Assembly: GCF_016865425.1 (NCBI RefSeq)
Contig: NZ_AP023355.1
Location: forward strand, 1,548,198-1,612,197
DNA: 64,000 nucleotides
From: Actinocatenispora thailandica
GTDB lineage: Bacteria > Actinomycetota > Actinomycetes > Mycobacteriales > Micromonosporaceae
Direction: 5' to 3'
In this document: in pieces, positions 24,001-36,200 of the stretch
Layout: each line of letters begins with the position of its first letter
Position numbering within the stretch: position 1 is the stretch's first letter
Position numbers and translations under genes: made by a program
Notes under the pieces: model-generated
What the model saw: only the letters and a program-made list of their open reading frames with translations
The model's database searches: none
Told to the model about the DNA's origin: nothing

Positions 24001-24245
24001 TCGGCGGGTATGCCGGTGACGGCGCGGTGCCGCGCACCCCCGGCGAGGAGATCCTCGCGGCGGTCTTCGCCGACATCCTCGGCCTGCCGGCCGTCGGCGT
24101 CCGGGACTCGTTCTTCGACCTGGGTGGGCACTCGCTGCTGGCCACCCGCCTGGTCGGCCGGATCCGTGCCGAGCTGGGTGTCGAGGTGCCGGTGCGGGCG
24201 GTGTTCGAGACCCCGACGGTGGCGGGGCTGGCCACGCTCGTCGAC
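21063..24245 (+). other. NRPS module C-A-T, predicted Thr-like (DFWNVGMVVK)
   Basis: Nine of ten code positions equal the Thr code DFWNVGMVHK; position 331 is V instead of H (TETTVVN in place of TETTVH). Thr or a close relative such as allo-Thr or 2-aminobutyrate is likely. The A domain spans about 22450-23990 and the carrier serine codon is 24132-24134. Confidence 0.75.
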
Positions 24246-27200
24246 GGGTGGCGGGGGGCGTCCCGGCCGGCGCTGCGGCCGATGCCGCGTCCGGTCCGGC
24301 TGCCGGTGTCGTTCGCGCAGCGGCGGCTGTGGTTCCTGCACAAGCTGGAGGGGCCGAGCGCGACGTACAACATGCCCGCGGCGCTGCGGCTGACCGGCGA
24401 GCTGGACGTCGCGGCGCTGACCGCGGCGGTCGGCGACGTGGTCGGCCGGCACGAGGCGCTGCGTACCGTGTTCGGCGAGGTCGACGGGCAGCCGGTGCAG
24501 ACGGTGCTGCCCGCCGACGGTGCCGTGCCGGTGCGCGTCGAGAGGGTCGACGCGGCCGAGGTGACGGACGCGGTGGCCGCGGCGGCGTCGTACCGGTTCG
24601 ACCTGTCGGCGGAGGCGCCGGTGCGGGTGTCGCTGTTCGACACCGGCGACGGGTCGTGGGTGCTGCTGGTGCTGGTGCACCACATCGCCGGCGACGGCTG
24701 GTCGATGGGACCGCTGCTGCGCGACCTGTCGACCGCGTACGCGGCGCGGCGCGCCGGCGGCCCACCGCGGTGGCGCCCGCTTCCGGTGCAGTACGCCGAC
24801 TACGCGCTGTGGCAACGGGGCCTGCTCGGCGACCCGGACGACCCGGACAGCGTCCACGCCCGGCAGCTCGACCACTGGCGGCGCGGCCTCGCGGGCGTGC
24901 CCGATCGGCTGACGCTGCCGGTCGACCGGCCCCGGCCTGCGATCGCCGCGCACCGGGGCGCCGGCCGCGAGTTCACCGTCGACCCGGTGGTGCACGCCGG
25001 CTTGGTGCGGCTGGCGCGCGAGGGCTCCGCGACGCTGTTCATGGTGGTGCAGGCGGCACTGGCGACGCTGCTGAGCCGGCTCGGCGCCGGCCCGGACATC
25101 CCGGTCGGCACTCCGGTCGCCGGGCGCACCGACGTGGCGTTGGACGAGCTGGTCGGGTTCTTCGTCAACACGCTGGTGCTGCGCACCGACACCTCGGGCG
25201 ACCCGACGTTCCGGGAGCTGCTGGCACGGGTGCGCGGCATCGACCTCGCCGCGTACGAGCATCAGGACCTACCGTTCGAGCTGCTGGTGGACGCGCTGAA
25301 CCCGACGCGGTCGCTGGCGCACCACCCGCTGTTCCAGGTGATGCTCGCGTTGCAGAACAACGCCGACGCGGCGGTCGAGCTGCCGGGTGTGCGGGCCGAG
25401 CCGATGGTCGTGCCGGACGGCGCCGCGCGGTTCGATCTGAGCGTCCAGCTCACCGAGGACCGGGCCGCGGACGGCGCCGCGGCCGGGATGCGCGGCCGGA
25501 TCGAGTACCGGGTCGACCTGTTCGACGCGGCCACCGTGGACGCCGTCGTGGACCGGCTGCTGCGGGTGCTGCGGCAGGTCGCGGACGACCCGGACGGGCG
25601 GATCGGCCGGCTGGAGATCCTCGCCGACGACGAGCGCGAGCGGCTGCTGCCGGCCATGGACACGCAGATCCCGGCCGCCGGTCTGGTCGAGCTGATCGAC
25701 GCGCGGGTCCGCGAGACGCCGGACGCCGTCGCCGTGCGGGGCGGCGGGCGGAGCGTCACGTACCGGCGGCTCGACGCCTGGGCGGACCGGCTCGCCCGCC
25801 GGCTGGCCGGGCACGGCGTCGGACCGGAGGTCCGGGTCGGCGTGCTGCTGGACCGGTCGCCGACCCTGGTCACGGTGCTGCTGGCGGTGCTGCGCACCGG
25901 CGCGGCGTACGTGCCGCTCGACGCGCGTGCCCCCGCCGACCGGCTGCGCTGGATGCTGGACGACGCGGCCGTGCGGCTGCTCGTGGTCGACGACCGGTAC
26001 GCCGACCACGACGTCACCGGCACCGCCGGCGTGCCGGTCCTGAACGTGGACGGTGACGCGGAGGTGGCCGGCGTGGCGCCGGTCCGGCACGTGGACGGCG
26101 ACGGCGCGGTGCCGCCGGTGCGGCCGGCCGACGTCCGGGGCGCGGCGTACGTGATGTACACGTCCGGGTCGACCGGGGTGCCCAAGGGCGTGGTCGCCAC
26201 CGTCGCCGACGTGACGGCGCTGGCCACGGACGGATGTTGGCGGGTCGGCCCGGGTGACCGGGTGCTGTTCCACGCCCCGTACTCGTTCGACGCGTCCTGC
26301 TACGAGCTGTGGGTGCCGCTGGTCGCCGGCGCCTGTGTCGTCGTGGCGCCGCCGACGGAGCCGGACGCCGGCTGGCTGCGCGACCAGATCGACCGGCACG
26401 GGGTCACCCACGCGCACGTGACCGCCGGGCTGCTGCGCGCGGTCGCCGAGCGCGAGCCGGGCTGCTTCGGCGCCCTGAGCGAGCTGCTGACCGGCGGGGA
26501 CGTGGTGTCGGCCGCCGCCGTCGACCGGGTCCGGGCGGCCTGTCCGACGCTGCGGGTGCGCCACCTGTACGGGCCGACCGAGGTCACGCTGTGCGCCACG
26601 CAGCACGCCGTCGAGCCGGCCGAGGAGGTCGGCGACCGGCTGCCGCTCGGCCGGCCGCTCGCCGCGATGCGGGTGTTCGTCCTGGACGAGCGGCTGCGGC
26701 CGGTCCCGGCGGGAGTGGCCGGCGAGCTGTACGTCGCCGGCACCGGCGTGGCGCGCGGCTACGGCGACCGGCCCGCGCAGACCGCGTCCCGCTTCGTGGC
26801 TTGCCCGTGGGGCGCGGGCGAGCGGATGTACCGCACCGGCGACGTGGCGCGGTGGCGCGGCGACGGCGCGCTGGAATACCTGGGCCGGTCCGACGACCAG
26901 GTGAAGATCCGCGGGTACCGGGTCGAGCCGGGCGAGGCCGAGGCGGCGCTGGCGGCCCTGCCGGGTGTCGGGCAGGCGGTCGTGGTGGTGCGCGGCGAAC
27001 CGGGCGCCGAGCGGCGACTGCTCGGGTACGCGACGCCGGCGCGGGCCGGCGAGCGCTTGGACCCGGGTGCGCTGCGCCGCCTGCTGGCCGACCGGCTGCC
27101 CGACTACCTGGTGCCGTCGGCGGTGGTGGTGCTCGACGCGCTTCCGCTGACCGGTAACGGGAAGGTGGACCGTCGGGTGCTGCCGGAGCCGGAGTACGCC

Positions 27201-30200
27201 GCGGTGGACCCGCAGGCGCCGCGCGGCCCGCGGGAGGAGCTGCTGGCCGGCGTGTTCGCCGACGTGCTGGGCCTGCCGGCGGTCGGCGTGCACGACGGCT
27301 TCTTCGATCTGGGTGGGCATTCGCTGCTGGCGACGCGGCTGGTGAGCCGGGTCCGGTCGGTGCTGGGTGTCGAGGTGCCGGTGCGGGCGGTGTTCGAGGC
27401 GCCGACGGTGGCGGGGCTGGCGGCGCTGCTGGACCGCGAGCACGCCGCGGCCCGGCCGGCGCTGCGCCGGCTGCCGCGCCCGGAGCTGCTGCCGGTGTCG
27501 TTCGCGCAGCAGCGGCTGTGGTTCCTGCATCGGCTGGAGGGGCCGAGCGCGACGTACAACGTGCCGGTGGTGCTGCGGTTGACCGGCATGGTGGACGCGG
27601 ACGCGCTGACCGCGGCGGTGGGTGACGTGCTGGGCCGGCACGAAGCGCTGCGCACGGTCGTGACCGAGGTGGACGGCGAGCCGGTACAGACGGTGCTCGG
27701 CGCCACCGACGTGCCGGTGCCGGTGACGGTGGCAGCCGTCTGCGCCGGCGAGGTGGCCGCGACCATCGATGCCGCGGTCGGCCACCGGTTCGACCTGTCG
27801 GCGGAGGTCCCGGTGCGGGTGTCGTTGCTCGACGCCGGGGACGGGTCGTGGGTGTTGGTGGTGTTGTTGCACCACATCGCGGGGGACGGGTGGTCGATGG
27901 GTCCGTTGTTGCGGGACCTGTCGGTGGCGTATGCGGCGCGGCGGGGCGGCCAGGCGCCGGTGTTCGAGCCGCTTGCGGTGCAGTACGCGGACTACGCGCT
28001 GTGGCAGCGGGAGCTGCTCGGATCGGCAGACGACCCGGAGAGCCGGCTCGCCGGGCAGGTGGCGTACTGGCGGGACCGGCTGGCCGGGGTGCCCGACCAG
28101 CTCGCGTTGCCGTTCGACCGGCCGCGACCGGCGGTGGCCTCGTACCGGGGGGCGGTCGTCGGGTTCGCCATCGACGCCGAACTGCACGCCGGGCTGTCGG
28201 CGCTGGCCCGCCAGACCGGTACGACGGTGTTCATGGTGGTGCAGGCCGGTCTGGCGGCGCTGTTGACGCGGTTGGGTGCGGGGTCGGATGTGCCGATCGG
28301 GTCGCCGATCGCGGGTCGTACCGACGAGGCGTTGGACGAGTTGGTCGGGTTCTTCGTCAACACGTTGGTGTTGCGTACCGACACCGGCGGGGATCCGTCG
28401 TTCCGGGAGCTGTTGGGTCGGGTGCGGGAGACCGATCTGGCGGCGTATGCGAACCAGGACGTGCCGTTCGAGCGGTTGGTGGATGTGCTCAACCCGCACC
28501 GGTCGCTGGCGCACCACCCGCTGTTCCAGGTGATCCTCGCGTTCCAGAGCGAGGACGCGGGCACGTCCCTGCGGCTGGACGGCGCCGCCGCCGAACCGAT
28601 GCCGTTCGCCGGGCACAGCGCGCGGGTGGACCTGAGCGTGCTGGCGACCGAACGGTGGGCCGGCGGCCAGCCCGGCGGCATCGACGGCGCCGTCGAGTAC
28701 GCGGTCGACCTGTTCGACGCCGGCACGGTGCGCGCGCTGACCGAGGCGTGGACCGTGCTGCTGGCCGCGATGGTCGCCGACCCGGACTGCCGGCTCAGTC
28801 TGGTCGAACTGCCCGACGCGGCGCCGTCGGCACGCCGGTACGAGGCCGCCGACGTCCCCGCGGCGCGGACCGGTCGCGGGCTCGTCGGGTACGTGACGCC
28901 GCAGGACCCGGCGCGGCGACCCGACCCGGCGGCGGTGCGCCGGCGGGTCGCCGACCTGTTGCCCGCCTACATGGTGCCGGCCGCGGTCATGGTGCTCGAC
29001 GAGCTGCCGTTGACCGCCAACGGCAAGGTGGACCGGCGCGCGCTGCCGGCCCCCGACTTCGGTGCCGCCGCGACCGGTACCGCGCCGCGTACCCCGACCG
29101 AGGCGGCGCTGTGCGCGATCTTCGCCGAGGTGCTCGGTGTCGACGGCGTCGGTGTCGACGACGGCTTCTTCGACCTGGGTGGGCACTCGCTGCTGGCCAC
29201 GAGGCTGATCAGCCGCATCCGCGCGGTGCTGTCCGTCGAGGTCCCGGTGCGTGCGGTGTTCGAGACGCCGACCGCGGCCGGTCTCGCCGCGGTGGTCGCC
29301 GGTCGCGCCGGCACGTCCCGGCCGGCGCTGCGGCCGGTGCCGCGGCCGGAGCTGGTGCCGCTGTCGTACGCGCAGCAGCGGCTGTGGTTCCTCTACCGGC
29401 TGGAGGGGCCGAGCACGACGTACAACGTGCCGATGGCGCTCCGGCTCTGCGGTGACGTGGACGTCGCGGCGCTGGCCGCAGCGGTCACCGACGTGGCCGA
29501 GCGGCACGAGGCGCTGCGTACCGTGTTCGGCGAGGTCGATGGGCGGCCGGCGCAGACCGTGCTGCCGGCGACCGCGGTGCCGGTGGAGACGCTGCGCGTC
29601 GCCGCGGACGAGATACCCGGTCTGGTCGCCGGGTGGGCCGCCACCCGGCTGGAGCTGGCGACCGAGCCGCCGCTGAGGGCGTGGCTGGCCGACACCGGCG
29701 ACGGCGCGGTCACGCTCGTGCTGCTCGCGCACCACATCGCCAGCGACGGATGGTCGATGGGACCGCTGCTGGGCGACCTGGCGACCGCGTACGCCGCGCG
29801 CCGCGCCGGCACCGCGCCCGGCTGGGCGCCGCTGCCGGTGCAGTACGCCGACTACGCGCTCTGGCAGCGCGACCTGCTCGGCGACCCGGACCGGCCGGAC
29901 AGCCTGATCGCCGGCCAGGTGGCGTACTGGCGCCAGCGGCTGGCCGGGTTGCCGGAGGAGCTGACGCTGCCGCTCGACCGGCCGCGGCCGGCGGTCGCCT
30001 CGCACCGCGGTGGCACCCGCCCGTTCGACCTCGACCCCGCGCTGTACGCCGGCCTGACCGCGGTGGCGCGCGACGCCGGTACGACGGTGTTCATGGTGCT
30101 GCAGGCGGCGCTGGCGGCGCTGCTGACCCGGCTCGGCGCCGGCACCGACATCGCGATCGGCTCGCCGGTGGCCGGTCGTACCGACGAGGCGCTGGACGAG

Positions 30201-33200
30201 CTGGTCGGGTTCTTCGTCAACACGCTGGTGCTGCGCACCGACACGTCCGGCGACCCGACTTTCCGGGACCTGCTGGCCCGGGTCCGGGAGGACGACCTCG
30301 CGGCGTACGCGCACCAGGACGTGCCGTTCGAGCGGCTGGTGGACATCCTCAACCCGTCCCGGTCGCTGTCCCACCATCCGTTGTTCTCGGTCATCCTCGC
30401 GCTGCAGAACACCGCGGAGCCGGGCCTGACGCTGCCCGGCGCCGACGTCACGCCGCTGCCGCTGGACGCCGCCGGCGCGCTCGTCGACCTCAGCGTCAAT
30501 CTGCGCGAGGACCGGGACGCGGACGGTGCGCCGGCCGGGCTGCGCGGCTGGGTGGACTACGCGACGGACCTGTTCGACGCGGGCACCGTGGACGACCTGA
30601 CGGCGCGGTGGGTGCGGTTGCTGCGCGCGCTGGTCGCCGACCCGGACACCCGGTTGTCCGGCGTTGACCTGCTGGACGACGCCGAGCGGGCGGCCCTGGC
30701 CGTGGCACCCCGGACACCGGACGAGCCGGCGACGCTGGTGCGGCTGTTCGAGGACCGGGTCGGCGCCGACCCCGACGCGTGCGCGGTGGTGTGTGGCGAC
30801 CGGCGCAGCACGTACACGGAGCTGAACGAGCGGGCGAACCGGCTGGCGCGGCTGCTGCTGGCCGGCGGGGTGCGGACCGAGGACCGGGTCGCGCTGGTGC
30901 TGCCCCGGTCGGAGGACACGGTCGTGGCGATGCTGGCCGTGCTCAAGGCCGGCGCGGCGTACGCGCCGGTCGACCCGGACACGCCCACCGACCGGGTCGC
31001 ACTGGTGCTGTCCGGCACGCGGCCCGCGGCGGTCGTGCTCACCGCGGCCCACCGCGACCTGCTACCCGACGGCGTGCTGCCCGTCGTGCTCGGCGACGAC
31101 GCCACCGAACGGTCGCTGGCCGAACAGCCGGCTGGCAACCCGACCGACGCCGACCGCGGAGCGCCGCTGCACCCCGGACAGGCGGCGTACGTGATCCACA
31201 CGTCCGGCTCGACCGGCGTGCCGAAGGGTGTCGTCGTCTCGCACGCGAACGTGACGCGGCTGCTGGCGGTGACCCGCGACGCGTTCCGGTTCACCGCGGG
31301 CGACGTGTGGACGCTGTTCCACTCGTACGCGTTCGACTTCTCGGTGTGGGAGACGTTCGGGGCGCTGGCCTCCGGCGGCACGGTCGTGGTGGTCCCGGGC
31401 GAGCTGACCCGGTCGCCGGCCGAGCTGATCGGGCTGCTGGCCGCCGAACGGGTCACCGTGCTGAACGTGACGCCGTCGGTGTTCGCACAGCTGGTGGACA
31501 TCGCCCGGCGGGACTCCGCAGCGCTGGCCGGGCTGGCGCTGCGCCGGGTGATCTTCGGCGGGGAGGCGCTGGACGTGGCGCAGGTGTCCGAGTGGCGGCG
31601 GCTGGCGGGCCCGGACGGCCCGGCCCTGGTCAACATGTACGGCATCACCGAGACCACGGTGCACGTCACGTACGCGCCGCTCGGCGACGAGCCGGCCGGG
31701 GTGGGCAGCCCGATCGGCGTCCCGCTGGCCGACCTGGCCGCGTTCGTGCTCGACGACCGGCTGCGCCCGGTGCCGGACGGCGTGGCCGGCGAGCTGTACG
31801 TGGCCGGCGCCGGCCTGGCCCGCGGGTACCTGGGTCGGCCGGACCTGACCGCCGCGCGGTTCGTGGCCTGCCCGTGGGGTGCCGGCGAGCGGATGTACCG
31901 CACCGGCGACGTGGTCCGCCGCCGGCGCGACGGTGGCCTCGACTACCTCGGCCGGGCCGACGACCAGGTCAAGATCCGCGGGTTCCGGATCGAACCGGGC
32001 GAGGTCGAGGTGGCGCTGACCGCGCTGGCGCCGGTCGGCCGGGCCGTGGTCGTCGCGCGCGAGGACCGGCCCGGTGACCGCCGGCTCGTCGGCTACGTGA
32101 CGCCCGCCGACGCCGACCGGGTACCGGAGGCCGGCGAGCTGCGGCGCGCGGTGGCCCGGTCGTTGCCGGCGCATCTGGTGCCGGCGGCGGTGGTGGTGCT
32201 CGACGTGATGCCGCTGACCGACAACGGGAAGGTGGACCGGCGCGCGCTGCCGGCTCCCGAGTTCGGCGCCGCCGACGAGGCGCCGCGCGGTCCGCGGGAG
32301 GAGATCCTCGCCGGGGTGTTCGCCGAGGTGCTCGGTGTGCCGGCGGTTGGTGCCCGGGACTCGTTCTTCGATCTGGGTGGGCATTCGTTGCTGGCGACCC
32401 GGTTGGTGAGCCGGGTCCGGTCGGTGCTGGGTGTTGAGGTGCCGGTGCGGCTGGTGTTCGAGGCGCCGACGGTGGCCGGGCTGGCGCGCGCGATGGACGA
32501 GCACGCGGGTACGGCCCGGCCGGCGCTGCGTCGGATGCCGCGTCCGGAGCTGGTGCCGGTGTCGTTCGCGCAGCAGCGGCTGTGGTTCCTGGACCGGCTG
32601 GAGGGGCCGAACGCGACGTACAACGTGCCGCTGGCGCTGCGGTTGACCGGCACGGTGGACGCGGACGCGCTGACCGCGGCGGTGGGTGACGTGCTGGAGC
32701 GGCACGAGGCGCTGCGTACCGTCGTGGCCGAGGTGGACGGCCGTCCGGTGCAGCGGGTCCTCGATCCCGCGGACCTGCGCGTCCCGGTCACCATCGGTCG
32801 GACCGGTGATGTCGACGCGGCGGTCGCCGACGCGTCCGGGTACCGGTTCGACCTGTCGGCGGAGGTCCCGGTGCGGGTGTCGTTGGTGGACGCCGGGGAC
32901 GGGTCGTGGGTGTTGGTGGTGTTGTTGCACCACATCGCGGGGGACGGGTGGTCGATGGGTCCGTTGTTGCGTGACCTGTCGGTGGCGTATGCGGCGCGTC
33001 GGGAGGGTCGTGCGCCGGTGTTCGAGCCGTTGCCGGTGCAGTACGCGGACTACGCGCTGTGGCAGCGGGAGCTGTTGGGTGACGTCGAGGACCCGGGCAG
33101 CGTGGTGTCGGGTCAGGTGGCGTACTGGCGAAAGCGGCTGGCGGGGCTGCCGGAGCAGGTGGCGTTGCCGTTCGACCGGCCGCGGCCGGCGGTCGCCACG

Positions 33201-36200
33201 CACCGCGGCGCCGGCCACCCGTTCCGGCTCGACGACGACGTCCACGCCGGGGTCGTCCGGCTGGCCCGGGAGACCGGTACGACGGTGTTCATGGTGCTGC
33301 ACGCGGCGTTGGCGGCGCTGTTGACGCGGTTGGGTGCGGGGTCGGACGTGCCGATCGGGTCGCCGATCGCGGGTCGTACCGACGAGGCGTTGGACGAGTT
33401 GGTCGGGTTCTTCGTCAACACGTTGGTGTTGCGGACGGATACCGGCGGGGATCCGTCGTTCCGGGAGCTGTTGGGTCGGGTGCGGGAGACCGACCTGGCG
33501 GCGTATGCGAACCAGGACGTGCCGTTCGAGCGGTTGGTGGATGTGCTCAACCCGCACCGGTCGCTGGCGCACCACCCGCTGTTCCAGGTGATGCTGGCGT
33601 ACCAGTACGACGCGGGTGACGCGCTGCGCCTCGACGGCGTGTCGGCCGAGCCGCTGCCGGCGACGGCCGGCGCGGCCCGCGTCGACCTGAGCCTCAGCCT
33701 CGTGGACCGCGCGGACGGCGGCCTGGTCGGGCTGGCCGAGTACGCGACCGATGTGTTCGACGCCGCGACCGTCGAGGCGGTCGTGTCGCGCTGGGCGCGG
33801 GTGCTCCGGCAGGTCGTGGCCGACCCCGGCACCCGGGTCGGCAGCCTCGACCTGCTGGCGGACGCGGAGCGCCGCCGCCTGCTGCCGCGCGGCACCGGGC
33901 CGGTGGCCCCGGCCGCCACGCTGACCGAGCTGTTCGACGCCCGGGTGCGCGAGGCGCCGTCCGCGGACGCGGTGGTGTTCGGGGACGAGCGGGTGTCGTT
34001 CGCGGAGTTGGCGGCGCGGGTGGATCGGGTGGCGCGGCGGCTGGTGGCGCGGGGGGTTGGTCCGGGTGGCCGGGTCGGTGTGTTGCTGGACCGGTCGGTG
34101 GATCTGGTGGTGGCGATGCTGGCGGTGTGGCGGGTCGGCGCGGCGTATGTGCCGGTGGATGCGCGGTCGCCGGTGGCCCGGACGCGGTGGGTGTTGTCGG
34201 ATGCGGGGGTGTCGGTGCTGCTGGTGGACGCGGCGCACCGCGGGCACCCGGCGGCCGACGGGCGGGCCGTGCTGGACGTGTCGGACCACACCGGCGACGC
34301 CGACGCGGGCTCGTTCGCCGCGGCCGGCGTCGATTCCGCCGCGTACGTGATGTACACGTCGGGGTCGACCGGGGCGCCGAAGGGTGTGGTGGCCACGGTC
34401 GGCGACGTCGTGTCGTTGGTGTCGGACTCGTGCTGGGGTACGGGGCCGGACACGCGGGTGCTGTTCCAGGCGCCGTACGCGTTCGACGCCTCCTGTTACG
34501 AGGTGTGGGTGACGCTGCTGCGCGGCGGCTGCGTCGTCGTGGCGCCGGACGGGGACGGCGACGCCGGCTGGCTGCGCGGCCTGTTCGACCGGCACGCGGT
34601 GACCCACGCGCACCTGACCGCCGGCCTGCTGCGGGTCGTCGCGGAGCAGGACCCGGCCTGCTTCGCGCCGCTGACCGAGCTGCTGACCGGCGGCGACGCG
34701 GTGTCGGCCGCCGCCGTCGACCGGGTCCGGGCGGCCTGCCCGACGCTGCGGGTGCGCCACCTGTACGGGCCGACCGAGGTCACGCTGTGCGCCACGCAGC
34801 ACGTCGTCGAGCCGGACGCGCCGCGGGCCGACTGGCTCCCGCTGGGCCGGCCGCTGGACGACACCCGGGTGTACGTGCTCGACGAGTACCTGCAGCCGGT
34901 GCCGGACGGCGTGGCCGGCGAGCTGTACGTGGCCGGCGCCGGCCTGGCCCGCGGCTACCTGGGTCGGCCGGACCTGACCGCCGCGCGGTTCGTGGCCTGC
35001 CCGTGGGGTGCCGGCGAGCGGATGTACCGCACCGGCGACGTGGTGCGCCGACACGCCGGTGGGCTCCGGTTCGTCGGCCGCGCCGACGAGCAGGTCAAGA
35101 TCCGCGGGTTCCGGGTCGAGCTCGGCGAGGTCGAGGCGGCGCTCGCCGCGCTGCCGGACGTACGGCAGGCGGTGGTGGACGCGCGCGGCGAGTCGGGCGG
35201 TGAGCGGCGGCTGCTCGGGTACGTGACGCCCGGCGACGCCCGGCCCGCGCCGGCGGCGCTGCGCGCTCGGCTGGCCGACCTGCTGCCGGACTACATGGTG
35301 CCGGCCGCGGTGCTGGTGCTCGACACGCTGCCGGTCACCGCGAACGGCAAGGTGGACCGCCGGGCCCTGCCGGACCCCGACTTCGGCGCCGGCGACGAGG
35401 TACCGCGCAGCGCGCGCGAGCAGGTGCTGGCCGATGTGTTCGCCGACGTGCTCGGCGTGCCGGCGGTCGGTGTCCGGGACTCGTTCTTCGACCTCGGTGG
35501 GCATTCGTTGCTGGCGACGCGGCTGGTCAGCCGGATCCGCGCGGTGCTGGGTGTCGAGCTCGGCGTGCGCGAGATCTTCCAGACGCCGACCGCGGCCGGC
35601 CTCGCGGCGGTCCTCGACGAGCACTCCGGTACACCGCGCCCGGCGCTGCGCCCGGTGCCGCGTCCGGACGTGGTGCCGGTCTCGTTCGCGCAGCAGCGGC
35701 TGTGGTTCCTGTTTCGGCTGGAGGGGCCGAGCGCGACCTACAACGTGCCGCTGGCGATGCGGCTGACCGGCGCGGTCGACACCGACGCGATGCGCGCCGC
35801 GGTGGCCGACGTGATCGGCCGGCACGAGTCGCTGCGCACCGTGTTCACCGAGGTCGACGGGCGGCCGGCGGAGACGGTCCTGGCCGCGGAGGCCGCCGGG
35901 GCGCCGGTGCAGGTCGGCCGGGTCGACGACGTCGACGCGCTGGTGACGGCGGCGGCCGGGTACCGGTTCGACCTGTCGGCGGAGATCCCGGTCCGGGTGT
36001 GGCTGTCCGACGCCGGCGACGGGTCGTGGGTGCTGGTGCTGGTGGTGCACCACATCGCAACGGACGGGTGGTCGACCGGCCCGCTGCTGCGGGACCTGTC
36101 GGTGGCGTACGCAGCGCGTCGGGACGGTCGTGCGCCGGTGTTCGAGCCGCTGCCGGTGCAGTACGCCGACTACGCTCTCTGGCAGCGGGAACTGCTCGGT

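Larger units (their letters stand above)
32545..35625 (+). other. NRPS module C-A-T, predicted 4-hydroxyphenylglycine
   Basis: The code is DAYHLGLLCK. The first 306 bp of the A domain (33945-34250) read the same as 11731-12036 in the other Hpg module. The carrier serine codon is 35505-35507. Confidence 0.88.

Noticed and set aside
28815-28880. Frameshift hiding a full A domain in module 3
   Set aside because: The C-to-tail junction is only about 60 bp long in the sequence. There is no room for an A core in any frame.
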